A stretch of DNA of 64,000 bases from Radiobacillus kanasensis (lineage in GTDB: Bacteria > Bacillota > Bacilli > Bacillales > Amphibacillaceae): NCBI RefSeq assembly GCF_021049245.1, contig NZ_CP088020.1, forward strand, positions 688,001-752,000, in the 5' to 3' direction. Each line of letters opens with the position of its first letter. Position 1 is the first letter of the stretch. The notes beneath the pieces were generated by a model. That model saw only the letters and a list, made by a program, of their open reading frames with translations. It did no database searches and had not been told where the DNA came from. This document shows, in pieces, positions 35,157-44,149 of this stretch. The position numbers and the translations under genes were made by a program.

Positions 35157-35251
35157 TTCTTTTGAAAATTTATTCTATATGTATTGAATAATTAATTCGA
35201 TGAATATAAAATAAGTGTTAACAACTTTAAATGAGGGGGTCCATATGGAAT

Positions 35252-36307
35252 ATGGAGGTTCTAAATCTTGCAAGTAAAAAAAGAGAAACTTACTCGGTAC
35301 AGATAAAACACTCTGTTTTATGGGAATGTGCATTGGGAATAGCGGCTGTGACAAATAAACGCCTTATAAAGACACTAGAGAAGCAAATGGATTACTGGGA
35401 AGAATTAAGAAAAAACTTATCAGAAGAGTTGTCTACAGATTTAAAATTTGTGGAAAAAAATAATACATGGAAGACTTTACTGCAGTTATTGCATGCGAAG
35501 GACTTTGATACATTAGATGAATTTGCAAACTACATAGAAAATCTAACCGTGACGGAACTCAAATTCATCAGCCTTCCTTTTGTAGGATTTCAGTACCAAG
35601 AAACAAGGCAAGAGGCTGCTGAAGGTAATAAAATAGCTAGGGGTACGCTTAAAAAACTTACTTGTGACAATCCTTTTTTTCCTAGTTATATAGACTTCAT
35701 TGGGAAAGAAGATGGACAGCTACTAAAAGAACATCTCATCCGAGTGATGACTCGTTGGTACCAAGAGGTTGTAGAGTCAGAATTAAAAAAGGTAAGCGAA
35801 ATTCTAGAAGTAGATAGTAATTCTAAAAAGCATATGGCCGAAAAAATGTGCTCTGAAGAGTTCGTAGAATGGGCAACTGGAGGGATTACGTATCTACCTG
35901 AACCTTCGGTAAATGAGGTTTTGTTAATTCCGCAATTTGTGTATCGACCATGGAATATAGAAGCTGACTTAGAAGGTACGAAGGTATTTTATTACCCCGT
36001 TGCAAATGAAAGCATTACACCAGATGATAGATATACTCCGAATCATAATTTGGTTCTTAAGTATAAAGCTTTAGGGGATGAAGCTCGAATGAGATTAGTT
36101 AAGTTGCTTTATGAAGCAGACCGATCTTTACAAGACATTACCGAACAGTTAGATATAGGGAAATCGACCATTCACCATCATTTAAAAATATTAAGATCAG
36201 CAAAACTAGTAGGGATGAACGGTTCAAAGTACTCGCTTAAGAAGAGGTCTATTGAGCTGTTATCGAAAGAGATTTACATGTATCTAGACAATGGGAAAAG
36301 TAAATGA
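35252..36307 (+). CDS. ArsR-family regulator with N-terminal DUF5937-like domain
   Basis: 351 aa. Large N-terminal ligand-type region (about 1-255, including HSVLWECALGIAAVTNKR) and a C-terminal winged HTH (about 270-345: KYKALGDEARMRLVKLLYEA, LQDITEQLDIGKSTIHHHLK). Stop overlaps the start of the MFS gene by ATGA, so the two are coupled; it likely controls that exporter. RBS GAGGGGG is 13 nt from ATG 35252, longer than usual. Confidence 0.8.
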   Translation: MEVLNLASKKRETYSVQIKHSVLWECALGIAAVTNKRLIKTLEKQMDYWEELRKNLSEELSTDLKFVEKNNTWKTLLQLLHAKDFDTLDEFANYIENLTVTELKFISLPFVGFQYQETRQEAAEGNKIARGTLKKLTCDNPFFPSYIDFIGKEDGQLLKEHLIRVMTRWYQEVVESELKKVSEILEVDSNSKKHMAEKMCSEEFVEWATGGITYLPEPSVNEVLLIPQFVYRPWNIEADLEGTKVFYYPVANESITPDDRYTPNHNLVLKYKALGDEARMRLVKLLYEADRSLQDITEQLDIGKSTIHHHLKILRSAKLVGMNGSKYSLKKRSIELLSKEIYMYLDNGKSK

Positions 36308-37527
36308 GTAGACCCTTAATCAAAAATAAGTCTTTCATTTCGGTTTGGATTGGAAATGCAGTTTCGGAACTAGGCGGTGCGTTTGGAACATTCTGCAATT
36401 CTATTATTGTGTACAATCTCACTGGTTCGACTTTGGCTTTAGGGAGTATGTGGTTGCTTTATTTTGTTCCATCTCTGATCCTTCAGCTGTTTATAGGTCC
36501 ATTTATAGATAGATGGAGTAGGAAGTGGACGATGATCGTTGCCCAATGGACAAGGGGGGTCATATTTTTCATTCCCCTCATTAGTTTATTTGTAGGAAGT
36601 ATACAACCTTGGCAGATTTATGCGGTTCAGATTGTCATAGGATTAATTACCCCGATATATACACCAGCAAACCAGGCAATCACTCCTACTATTGTATCGA
36701 AAGAACATCTGTCCATAGCGAATTCATACATGGATGGAACAGTGAGATTAATGACATTCCTTGCTCCATTAGCAGCTGGGATTGTCGTAGAGTACATCGG
36801 GGTAAAACCAACTCTTATTTTAGTAAGTACGTTATTGATTACTAGTGGTACCTTGTTACTTTTCATAAATGAAAATAAAGAGAGTTTAACGATTCGAAAG
36901 CCTTGGCTAGAGCAATTCATGGAAGGCTTAACCTATTACTTTAAGCAGCCTATCATTGTTTGGTTAGGCATTTTTTTAGCCTTTGTTCAGTTTGGAGTAG
37001 GGGTAACGATGGTCATTACGCTTCCATATATAACTGGCGAACTCTCAGGCAGTTATGCGCAATATGGATACTTTATGGCTGGTTTTCCTTTGGGCTATGT
37101 CATTGGTTCACTACTGGTAGGAAAAATGACATTTAAAAGTAGGAGACTCCTAATGTTAGGATCTCTTGTTATTGGAGGTTCTACCTTCATTCTACTAGGT
37201 TTGAACCAAAGTATTTTATTGGCCATTATTATTGAAGGAATTGCAGGAATAGCGATGGCAATATTTAATATACATAACATCACGATATGTCAGGAATTAG
37301 TCCCGAATCATCTAATGGGGAAGGTCACTTCCGTTAGGCTATTTATTATTAGAGCTACTATGCCACTAGGTGTATTATTAGGCAGTCTTTTAGGGGAAAC
37401 ATGGGGAATCAGAACACTTTATCTCATTATTGGATTCATAATTTGTGCAGTATCTTTATGTGGAATATTACTCCCTTACTTTAAATTCATAGATAAATCG
37501 ATTGAGGGGAATAAGGTTGCTTCTTGA
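36304..37527 (+). CDS. MFS transporter, probable exporter
   Basis: 407 aa, about 12 helices. FISVWIGNAVSELGGAFGTF, FIDRWSRKWTMIVAQWTRG and ELVPNHLMGKVTSVRLF are MFS_3-type. Translationally coupled to its regulator. Substrate unknown. Confidence 0.85.
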   Translation: MSRPLIKNKSFISVWIGNAVSELGGAFGTFCNSIIVYNLTGSTLALGSMWLLYFVPSLILQLFIGPFIDRWSRKWTMIVAQWTRGVIFFIPLISLFVGSIQPWQIYAVQIVIGLITPIYTPANQAITPTIVSKEHLSIANSYMDGTVRLMTFLAPLAAGIVVEYIGVKPTLILVSTLLITSGTLLLFINENKESLTIRKPWLEQFMEGLTYYFKQPIIVWLGIFLAFVQFGVGVTMVITLPYITGELSGSYAQYGYFMAGFPLGYVIGSLLVGKMTFKSRRLLMLGSLVIGGSTFILLGLNQSILLAIIIEGIAGIAMAIFNIHNITICQELVPNHLMGKVTSVRLFIIRATMPLGVLLGSLLGETWGIRTLYLIIGFIICAVSLCGILLPYFKFIDKSIEGNKVAS

Positions 37528-37569
37528 AGTCATATGCTATGATAGGAATGTACGTTCGGAGGTGGGGAG

Positions 37570-38133
37570 TTGAAAACGAGGGAAGCTATAGTAGGAGTAA
37601 TTTCAGATGATGAAAGAATGATGGAAATATTAAGAGCAGCGAAGAGATTGAATCTACCAGATTGGTGGATTTGTGCTGGTTTTGTTCGGGCGAAAATATG
37701 GGATACGCTGCATGGATATGAAGAGGCAACAAATACTCCAGATGTCGATGTAATCTATTTCGATCAAACAAAAACAGATGAATCGGTTGAAAAGGAATTG
37801 GAAACGAAATTAAGAAGCTTGCTTCCTGATGTGCCCTGGTCAGTAAAAAATGAGGCGAGAATGCACGTGGTGAATGATATTCCTGCTTATGCATCATCAG
37901 TGGATGCGATATCTAAATTTCCTGAAACAACAACCGCTCTTGGGGTGAAGTTGGATGATAAGGACTGTGTCGTTTTAACAGCACCTTGTGGCATAGAGGA
38001 TGTATGGAACATGGAAGTAAGACCAACCACATTTTTTAAGGAAACTAGAGAACGAATGGCTATTTATGAACGTAGGATAGTTCAAAAGAAATGGCAATCT
38101 ATTTGGCCGAAGGTGAAAGTTTATCATACATAA
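37570..38133 (+). CDS. Nucleotidyltransferase family protein (DUF925 type)
   Basis: 187 aa. LPDWWICAGFVRAKIWDTLH, TPDVDVIYFD, and CGIEDVWNMEVRPT with FKERM-like tail are the family marks. TTG start after GGAGGTGGGGAG. Substrate unknown; distant from antibiotic nucleotidyltransferases. Confidence 0.82.
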   Translation: MKTREAIVGVISDDERMMEILRAAKRLNLPDWWICAGFVRAKIWDTLHGYEEATNTPDVDVIYFDQTKTDESVEKELETKLRSLLPDVPWSVKNEARMHVVNDIPAYASSVDAISKFPETTTALGVKLDDKDCVVLTAPCGIEDVWNMEVRPTTFFKETRERMAIYERRIVQKKWQSIWPKVKVYHT

Positions 38134-38153
38134 AACAGAAAGAAGTAGTGAAC

Positions 38154-39203
38154 ATGCAAGAAATAATAAATTATGTAGAGGATATAAAAAAGCGTAACCA
38201 CAGTAGTGCTTCTGCCTTGTTGATCATGAAAGACAATAAAGTAGTATTAGAGCATTACAATGGATTCCATTCTAATGTATCCCATTCCCAACCTGTTTCG
38301 GAAACGTCTCAGTTTAATGTTGCTTCTGCACGTAAGAGCTACTTGGGATTAGCAATCGCCTATGCTCTTTACGAGGGGAAGATTAATAGTCTAGATGACT
38401 ATGCGATCGAGTATTTTGAGGAATTTGATAAGGAACTTTTAGAAAAAACTACCTTAAGACATTTAGTAACGCATTCTCATGGATTACATGAGAAAGAAGA
38501 TGGGACTATTTTTAGAGAATTTGAACCTGGTCAAAGCTGGGCATACAGAGGAATTAACGTTTTAATGATGACTAAGCTCATCCGAAAGCTTTATCAAAAA
38601 AGCTTCCCTGAGTTGATAAAAGAAAGGGTATTCCAACCCCTAGGCTTTAGAGAAACAGATTGGTACACAAAGCCTAATGACAATCTCGTACAAGTAATCG
38701 ACCAGCCTGAAAAAGTGGCAACCTATAAGTTAGGAAAATCAATGGATGGATTAGAATCCAATCTTCATGCTTCTACTCGCGAATTTGCTTTATGGGGAAA
38801 CCTCCATCTTAATAAAGGGCTTGTGAATGGCAAGCAGATTGTTCCGCAAAAAGTAATAGAGTTAGCCATTCAAGTGCAAAATCCTTTTTATTTGGATGAT
38901 CAGCTTCCTCATAATGGTTTGTTTTGGTACGTACAGGATCAGCCAAGGTTAAAGAGTGAAGTTGGAGAAAGAGTTCCGAAAGGCTCTTTTCAAATCTTAG
39001 GAATAACGGGGCCTACGATATTAGTGATTCCAAAGTATAATCTTGTTGTAGCAAAAATGTATAATAAAAGATACAACTATGGTGGAGCTAATTACCTTCA
39101 CTATCTTAGAGAATTTAGTAATCTAGTGGCTGATACTTTTAAACAAACTCATGAAGGGAATGGAAATAACAGTGGCAGACAAATACATAAAAGAAATGGA
39201 TGA
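38154..39203 (+). CDS. Serine hydrolase, class C beta-lactamase-like fold
   Basis: 349 aa. SxxK motif is SARK in FNVASARKSYLGLAIAYALY; RHLVTHSHGL and PLGFRETDWY are typical. Y-x-N position is unclear (AYRGIN). No signal peptide, so probably cytoplasmic esterase-type. ATG 38154. The last 32 bases overlap the next gene. Confidence 0.82.
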   Translation: MQEIINYVEDIKKRNHSSASALLIMKDNKVVLEHYNGFHSNVSHSQPVSETSQFNVASARKSYLGLAIAYALYEGKINSLDDYAIEYFEEFDKELLEKTTLRHLVTHSHGLHEKEDGTIFREFEPGQSWAYRGINVLMMTKLIRKLYQKSFPELIKERVFQPLGFRETDWYTKPNDNLVQVIDQPEKVATYKLGKSMDGLESNLHASTREFALWGNLHLNKGLVNGKQIVPQKVIELAIQVQNPFYLDDQLPHNGLFWYVQDQPRLKSEVGERVPKGSFQILGITGPTILVIPKYNLVVAKMYNKRYNYGGANYLHYLREFSNLVADTFKQTHEGNGNNSGRQIHKRNG

Positions 39204-39636
39204 ATTAAAATTAGTAGGTTTTCGCGTTCTATGTCCAGGTGATCAATACATAAAGGAAATTCCAAAAGCTACATGGAATTTAGAAGAACGTGTCAGCGAA
39301 ATAAAGCATGTGATACATCCAATCCGCCAAATAGGTGCATTTGTAGTAGATAATGAAACGGATGAGGAGGATGGGTACTGGGTTTGTGTAGAAGTAAAAG
39401 AGTTTGAAGATGTACCGGCTGATATGGTGACATTAGTAATTCCAGCACAGCGATACGCTGCTTTTCGTTACAACGGACCAAATCATAAAATAATGCATGA
39501 GGCATATGGAGAACTACACAAATGGATGGAAAAAAAGAACTTAAAGAGGCTAGAAAATAAATGGCATTTAGAAGTATTCTTCAGTTGGAAAGACATAGAA
39601 AATGTGGATATCGAGCTATTAGATACAGTGGAGTAG
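39172..39636 (+). CDS. GyrI-like / effector-binding domain protein
   Basis: 154 aa stand-alone AraC-type effector domain: KYIKEMDELKLVGFRVLCPG, then VPADMVTLVIPAQRYAAFRY and HLEVFFSWKD. GTG 39172 is chosen; ATG 39160 or 39151 are alternatives with poor RBS spacing. Overlaps the serine hydrolase. Likely binds a small molecule. Confidence 0.75.
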   Translation: MADKYIKEMDELKLVGFRVLCPGDQYIKEIPKATWNLEERVSEIKHVIHPIRQIGAFVVDNETDEEDGYWVCVEVKEFEDVPADMVTLVIPAQRYAAFRYNGPNHKIMHEAYGELHKWMEKKNLKRLENKWHLEVFFSWKDIENVDIELLDTVE

Positions 39637-39670
39637 AAAGAAATGATACAAATTAGATCGGAGAACAGTA

Positions 39671-39950
39671 ATGAACATCATTAAATACCTTGGTACTCAA
39701 TTTCTAATATTTAGTATTTTTGTTTTAGCTGCATACTTTCTCAGATCCCTATTTAGGAAAGCCTTTTAATCAAGAGGATTTACTAGCAATTCTTATCATG
39801 GCACCTGTCGTCTTCCTTGTACTTATTCTCAACGATAAATTTAAAGAAAGATTAAGCTCTATCCGTCTACCGATAAAGATTTTACTTTCTATAGTAGCCG
39901 TGATTTTGGCGATTGTGTGTATGGGGATTTTAACTGGTGAATTGACATAG
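39671..39950 (+). pseudogene. Small membrane protein gene, frameshifted
   Basis: RBS CGGAG then MNIIKYLGTQFLIFSIFVLA in frame 1, stopping after RKAF; the downstream frame reads NQEDLLAILIMAPVVFLVLI then KERLSSIRLPIKILLSIVA. Loss of one base near 39755-39765 explains both. Together about 93 aa with three helices. Confidence 0.65.
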
Positions 39951-39952
39951 AG

Positions 39953-40555
39953 ATGACTGTAGAAGAAGCAAAAGCTTTTGGTATTATGATGTCGAGAGTG
40001 AGTAAGGCATTAAAGGTATCTGAACTAGGACCAAACGAAGCTTTTTATGGCATCCAACAGATGATCATTGATTCATTTCAAAGTAACGAATTTTTGAAGA
40101 AGTGTAAACAACTAAAGGGAGAAACAGCCTGCCTTTTTGTGATTAGGAAACAGAACTTCCTATGGTGGTTATCTATCGGGGACTGTGTCTTATATGTTTA
40201 TCACCCAGAGCTCGCTCAATTGGGTGAATATCAGCAAAACCATCGTAGTTTCTACGAATGGATTGGACAGGAGAGTACCTTTCAGAAAGCAGTTCCTTGC
40301 TACAGTTCGGGTGTGAAGGAATTAAGACAAGGGAAAAACCACATCTTTTTAACGACCGATGGTCTTATTGAATGCCCGAATACGAACTTTGGAAATCCAT
40401 CAGAAATTTTAAAAAGATTTGAAAAGGTGTCCAATCGAGAAGGAGTTCAATCCCTGCTAGAAGAAATAAATGAGAAAGATGTTCGAGATAGCACTACTAT
40501 TCTTTCTTGGAAGATCTTGAACAAGGAAAAGGCAACAATGCCAAGTGATCTTTAG
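39953..40555 (+). CDS. PP2C-type phosphatase fragment (N-terminally truncated)
   Basis: 200 aa. The C-terminal core of a PP2C-like protein is clear: GETACLFVIRKQNFLWWLSI, GDCVLYVYHPELAQLG, HIFLTTDGLIECP and ILSW end. The usual N-terminal GxRxxNEDa metal-binding part is absent; upstream DNA is the frameshifted membrane gene. Either an inactive remnant or a divergent member. No clear RBS. Confidence 0.6.
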   Translation: MTVEEAKAFGIMMSRVSKALKVSELGPNEAFYGIQQMIIDSFQSNEFLKKCKQLKGETACLFVIRKQNFLWWLSIGDCVLYVYHPELAQLGEYQQNHRSFYEWIGQESTFQKAVPCYSSGVKELRQGKNHIFLTTDGLIECPNTNFGNPSEILKRFEKVSNREGVQSLLEEINEKDVRDSTTILSWKILNKEKATMPSDL

Positions 40556-40569
40556 AAAGGAGATGCAAA

Positions 40570-41163
40570 ATGTCTCAAAGAACAGTCGGAATATTTCTTT
40601 TTAATGAAGTGGAAGTATTAGATTTTGCAGGGCCTTTTGAAGTCTTCTCACTTACTACGCTTCCTCAGACAGATGAGAAACCCTTTAATGTTAAAACAAT
40701 TTCCGAGAATGGAAAGGCGATATCAGCAAGGAATAGATTAGTGGTTACTCCAGATTTTAGTTTTGCTAACCATCCTTCATTAGATATTTTGATTATTCCA
40801 GGTGGCTTTGGAGCAGAAGAGATAGAGATACATAATTCAAAAGCGATTAACTGGATGAAAGAACAAGGTTCAAAAGTAGAAATTGTAACTTCGGTTTGTA
40901 CAGGAGCATTATTACTAGCAAAAGCAGGTTTGCTTGATGGGCGCAAAGCAACCACTCATTGGATGGATGTAGATAGATTAGAAAGGGAATTTCCTTCGGT
41001 AATGGTACAAAGAAATGTGAAGTTTGTGGATGAAGGTTCCATTATAACTTCAGGGGGAATTTCTGCGGGGATTAACATGTCCTTTCATTTAATATCTAGA
41101 CTTCATGGAAAAGAGGTTGCGGAACAAACTGCTAAGAGAATGGAATATGAAATTGTGCTTTAA
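40570..41163 (+). CDS. DJ-1/PfpI-family protein (GATase1-like)
   Basis: 197 aa. DILIIPGGFGAEE and nucleophile elbow VTSVCTGALLLAKAGLLDGR; then TTHWMDVDRL and ITSGGISAGINM. Resembles AraC-like amidotransferase-fold domains without the HTH. Possible amidase or isonitrile-hydratase-like enzyme. RBS AAAGGAG. Confidence 0.85.
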   Translation: MSQRTVGIFLFNEVEVLDFAGPFEVFSLTTLPQTDEKPFNVKTISENGKAISARNRLVVTPDFSFANHPSLDILIIPGGFGAEEIEIHNSKAINWMKEQGSKVEIVTSVCTGALLLAKAGLLDGRKATTHWMDVDRLEREFPSVMVQRNVKFVDEGSIITSGGISAGINMSFHLISRLHGKEVAEQTAKRMEYEIVL

Positions 41164-41199
41164 TTCAAGAAAACATCAGCCGCTATAGGAGAATGAAAA

Positions 41200-41913
41200 A
41201 TGAGTAAACCCAATCCAACTAAAGCAGCACACCAATTTGTTGAAAAGTATTTTCCAGACTGTCAGGGCGCCTTGCTTGCAGGGAGCACAGTAAGAGGGGA
41301 ATACACAGCAACCTCTGATCTTGATATCGTAATTTTTGATACAAGTATCAGTCAATCATACAGAGAATCACGATTCGAATTTGGATGGCCAGTTGAAGTA
41401 TTTGTACATAACTTAACCTCCTATCGCCAGTTCTTTGAAAGTGATAAGCAACGGGCAAGACCATCTATGCCAAGAATGATAGCGGAAGCAATCACTCTAA
41501 AAGACACCGAGGTAATTCAAAAAATCCAAGAAGAGGCACAGCAGCTTCTCGATGACGGACCGGAAGAATGGACAGCTGACATAATAGAAACAAAGCGATA
41601 TTTTATAACAGATGCGCTAGATGATTTTATAGGAAGCTCTGTCAGAGCAGAGGAACTATTCATTGCCAACTCTCTAGCTGAGTTAATCAGCGAGTTTGTT
41701 TTAAGAACAAACCGTAGGTGGATTGGTGCGTCTAAATGGATCGTTCGATCTTTGAAACATTATGATGAAGAATTCACAGAACGCTTTGTGGAGGCATTTG
41801 ATACTTTTTATAGGACAGGCGACAAACATGAAGTCATAAAGCTAGCGGATGACGTATTGAAGCCTTTTGGTGGTCGGTTATTTGAAGGGTTTTCTCTAGG
41901 GAAATCAAAGTAA
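41200..41913 (+). CDS. Nucleotidyltransferase-fold protein
   Basis: 237 aa. The pol-beta signature LAGSTVRGEYTATSDLDIVI (GS-x-DxD) at about residues 25-48 and a helical C-terminal half. Likely transfers a nucleotide to a small molecule; not assignable to a resistance class. Confidence 0.8.
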   Translation: MSKPNPTKAAHQFVEKYFPDCQGALLAGSTVRGEYTATSDLDIVIFDTSISQSYRESRFEFGWPVEVFVHNLTSYRQFFESDKQRARPSMPRMIAEAITLKDTEVIQKIQEEAQQLLDDGPEEWTADIIETKRYFITDALDDFIGSSVRAEELFIANSLAELISEFVLRTNRRWIGASKWIVRSLKHYDEEFTERFVEAFDTFYRTGDKHEVIKLADDVLKPFGGRLFEGFSLGKSK

Positions 41914-41990
41914 GTATGTTTGAAAATACATGCCACTACAAGTACACTTCATGTATGTATGTGAATTTGATGGGAAGTAGGAGATAAAAA

Positions 41991-42551
41991 GTGAAAACGG
42001 AAAAAGAAAAAATGATAGCGGGTGAACTGTACAAGCCTGGTGACCCTGAGTTAGTAGCAGGACGTAAAGAAGCGAGAAGACTTGTTCGGTTATATAATCA
42101 AACAACAGAGGATGATGGCCAAGAACGCACGAGAATCTTAAAGGAATTATTCGGATCAACGGGAGAACATCTGTATATGGAAACGAATATCCGTTGTGAT
42201 TATGGCTATAACATTTATGTCGGGGAGCATTTTTATGCAAACTTTGACTGTGTCCTTCTAGACGTTTGTGAAATTCGAATTGGCGACAATTGCATGCTCG
42301 CACCGGGAGTACATATCTATACCGCCACTCATCCTCTTCACCCAGTCGAACGTAACTCTGGAAAAGAACTAGGAAAACCTGTAACGATTGGCAACAATGT
42401 GTGGATTGGTGGAAGTGCTGTAATTAATCCCGGAGTTACGATAGGAGACAATGCTGTGATTGCCTCTGGTGCAGTAGTGACGAAGGATGTTCCAGCTAAT
42501 ACCGTTGTCGGTGGGAATCCCGCGAAAATTATTAAAGAAATAGAGCTCTAA
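41991..42551 (+). CDS. maa: Maltose O-acetyltransferase-like hexapeptide enzyme
   Basis: 186 aa, NodL/Maa/LacA family. N-terminal [20 protein letters not shown], left-handed beta-helix repeats, catalytic His in [14 protein letters not shown], and terminal [20 protein letters not shown]. Acetylates sugars with acetyl-CoA; physiological substrate uncertain. Confidence 0.88.
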   Translation: MKTEKEKMIAGELYKPGDPELVAGRKEARRLVRLYNQTTEDDGQERTRILKELFGSTGEHLYMETNIRCDYGYNIYVGEHFYANFDCVLLDVCEIRIGDNCMLAPGVHIYTATHPLHPVERNSGKELGKPVTIGNNVWIGGSAVINPGVTIGDNAVIASGAVVTKDVPANTVVGGNPAKIIKEIEL

Positions 42552-42591
42552 GAAACTAAATTCTCCATTTGCATCGGATTTAACTTTTGTT

Positions 42592-42624
42592 AAAAGGCGC
42601 GACCATTGTGGTTGCGTTTTTTAT
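42592..42624 (+). terminator. Terminator of maa
   Basis: GCGCGACC-attgt-GGTTGCG followed by TTTTTTAT. Confidence 0.8.
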
Positions 42625-42703
42625 ATGGACAGAGAAATGGCTTTTTGAGCAAGCTCTAAGTGTAGTAAAATGGGGATTGATTAAAAAGAAAGAGGTATGT
42701 CCA

Positions 42704-43099
42704 TTGACTATAAAGATATTGAGTTATTCAGATAAACCAATAAAGGCTTCGGATGTGATGAAGCTCTATGAAGATGCTGGCTGGTGGGAAGAAAGAACAG
42801 AACTCGAGATTGAAAAAATGCTAGAGCGTGTTAGCTCTGTAGGGGCATGGAAAAGTGATTCGCTTGTCGGGTTTGCGAGAGCCGTTTCAGATGATACATT
42901 TAGGGCGTATATCGAAGACGTTGTTATTCTACAAGACTACCAAAAATCAGGAATCGGTATGATAATGATAGCTAAACTTCTTGATGAACTTTCTCATATC
43001 GATATAATAAGTCTGTTTTGCGAGGAACACCTCATTCCGTTTTATGAGAAAAATAATTTTAAAACGAGCAAATCTCAATTCGTACTACATAGGAAATAA
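42704..43099 (+). CDS. GNAT-family N-acetyltransferase
   Basis: 131 aa. DVMKLYEDAGWW, GWKSD-like VGAWKSDSLVGFARAVSDD, and EDVVILQDYQKSGIGMIMI. TTG 42704 follows AGAGGT; a longer frame to 42587 runs through the upstream terminator and is unlikely. Next gene starts 12 bp on. Confidence 0.8.
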   Translation: MTIKILSYSDKPIKASDVMKLYEDAGWWEERTELEIEKMLERVSSVGAWKSDSLVGFARAVSDDTFRAYIEDVVILQDYQKSGIGMIMIAKLLDELSHIDIISLFCEEHLIPFYEKNNFKTSKSQFVLHRK

Positions 43100-43111
43100 T
43101 GGGGAGGTAAC

Positions 43112-44011
43112 ATGAAAACATCTCATGGACTACTATTAACATTTTCTGTAATCGCGATATCCTTTGCGGCTATATTTGTAAAATGGTCGGAGGCTCCTGC
43201 CACTATAATTAGTATGTACCGCATGTACTTAGCCTGTGTTCTATTACTGCCAATTTTATGGTTCAAGCGAGAGGATATAAAAAGACTCACAAAAAAGGAT
43301 TGGCTCTTCTTAGCATTATCAGGTGTTTTTCTAGCCATGCACTTTGCGTTATGGTTCGGTTCTTTAAAACTAACAACGGTCGCAAGTTCAACAATTATCT
43401 TATCCTTGCAGCCTATTGTCGCACTAATCGGTGGATTCATATTTTATAAGGAACGGGTCACGATTGCTACAATCTTAACGATCGGAATTTCCATCGTGGG
43501 TGTTGTTATTATAGGTTGGGGAGATTTGGGCTTGAGTACGGCTGTTATTATTGGTGACATCCTATCTTTCCTATGCGTAATCGCAGTTGTCTGTTATCTA
43601 TTAATTGGCCAGAACAAGGTAAAGACCATCTCCCATTGGGTTTATAGTTTCTTTGTATTCCTCTTTGCTGGAATGGCATTATCTGTGTTTAACCTGATAG
43701 CAGGTGTTTCGATGGTCGGATACAGTTCGCGAGAGTGGGGTATTTTTGCTTTGCTAGCCATTTTCCCAACAGCCGCGCATGTTATCTATAATTCATTATT
43801 AAAATATATGAATACCGCAACGATCTCGATGACGATACTTGGCGAACCAGTCGGAGCTACGATTTTAGCGGCCATTTTACTAAATGAACAAATTATTGGC
43901 ATGCAGATTGTAGGAGGATTTTTTGTTTTAGTTGGTGTATTTCTGTTTTTAATGCAACAGCGAAAGGAAGCGGCTAAACAAAAACATAAAGGGGAAGAGC
44001 TTGTATCGTGA
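43112..44011 (+). CDS. EamA/DMT-family transporter
   Basis: 299 aa, ten helices in two EamA repeats (FAAIFVKWSEAPATIISMYR; and second half with ISMTILGEPVGATILAAILL). Probable metabolite exporter. RBS GGGGAGG. Confidence 0.87.
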   Translation: MKTSHGLLLTFSVIAISFAAIFVKWSEAPATIISMYRMYLACVLLLPILWFKREDIKRLTKKDWLFLALSGVFLAMHFALWFGSLKLTTVASSTIILSLQPIVALIGGFIFYKERVTIATILTIGISIVGVVIIGWGDLGLSTAVIIGDILSFLCVIAVVCYLLIGQNKVKTISHWVYSFFVFLFAGMALSVFNLIAGVSMVGYSSREWGIFALLAIFPTAAHVIYNSLLKYMNTATISMTILGEPVGATILAAILLNEQIIGMQIVGGFFVLVGVFLFLMQQRKEAAKQKHKGEELVS

Positions 44012-44086
44012 TATGATAGAAGCAAGATTATTCTTAAGATAAATCATGTCCCCAGATTTGTCTAACTGAAAAAGGAGCAATGTAAG

Positions 44087-44104
44087 ATGAATAGTCCAAT
44101 TTAA
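44087..44104 (+). CDS. Possible five-codon leader peptide (MNSPI)
   Basis: ATG AAT AGT CCA ATT TAA, with AAAAAGGAG 10 nt upstream. Codons 2-4 lie in the left arm (44090-44097, AATAGTCC) of an inverted repeat whose right arm (44141-44148, GGACTATT) includes part of the GGGGGA RBS of the MFS gene. Layout resembles translational attenuation leaders of resistance genes; inferred. Confidence 0.4.
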   Translation: MNSPI

Positions 44105-44149
44105 AATTCCCCTTTCATACAAGCAATTTAACTATTTGGGGGACTATTG

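Noticed and set aside
42587..42703. N-terminal extension of the GNAT gene
   Set aside because: It runs through a terminator hairpin and its residues do not fit a GNAT fold; TTG 42704 has a proper RBS.
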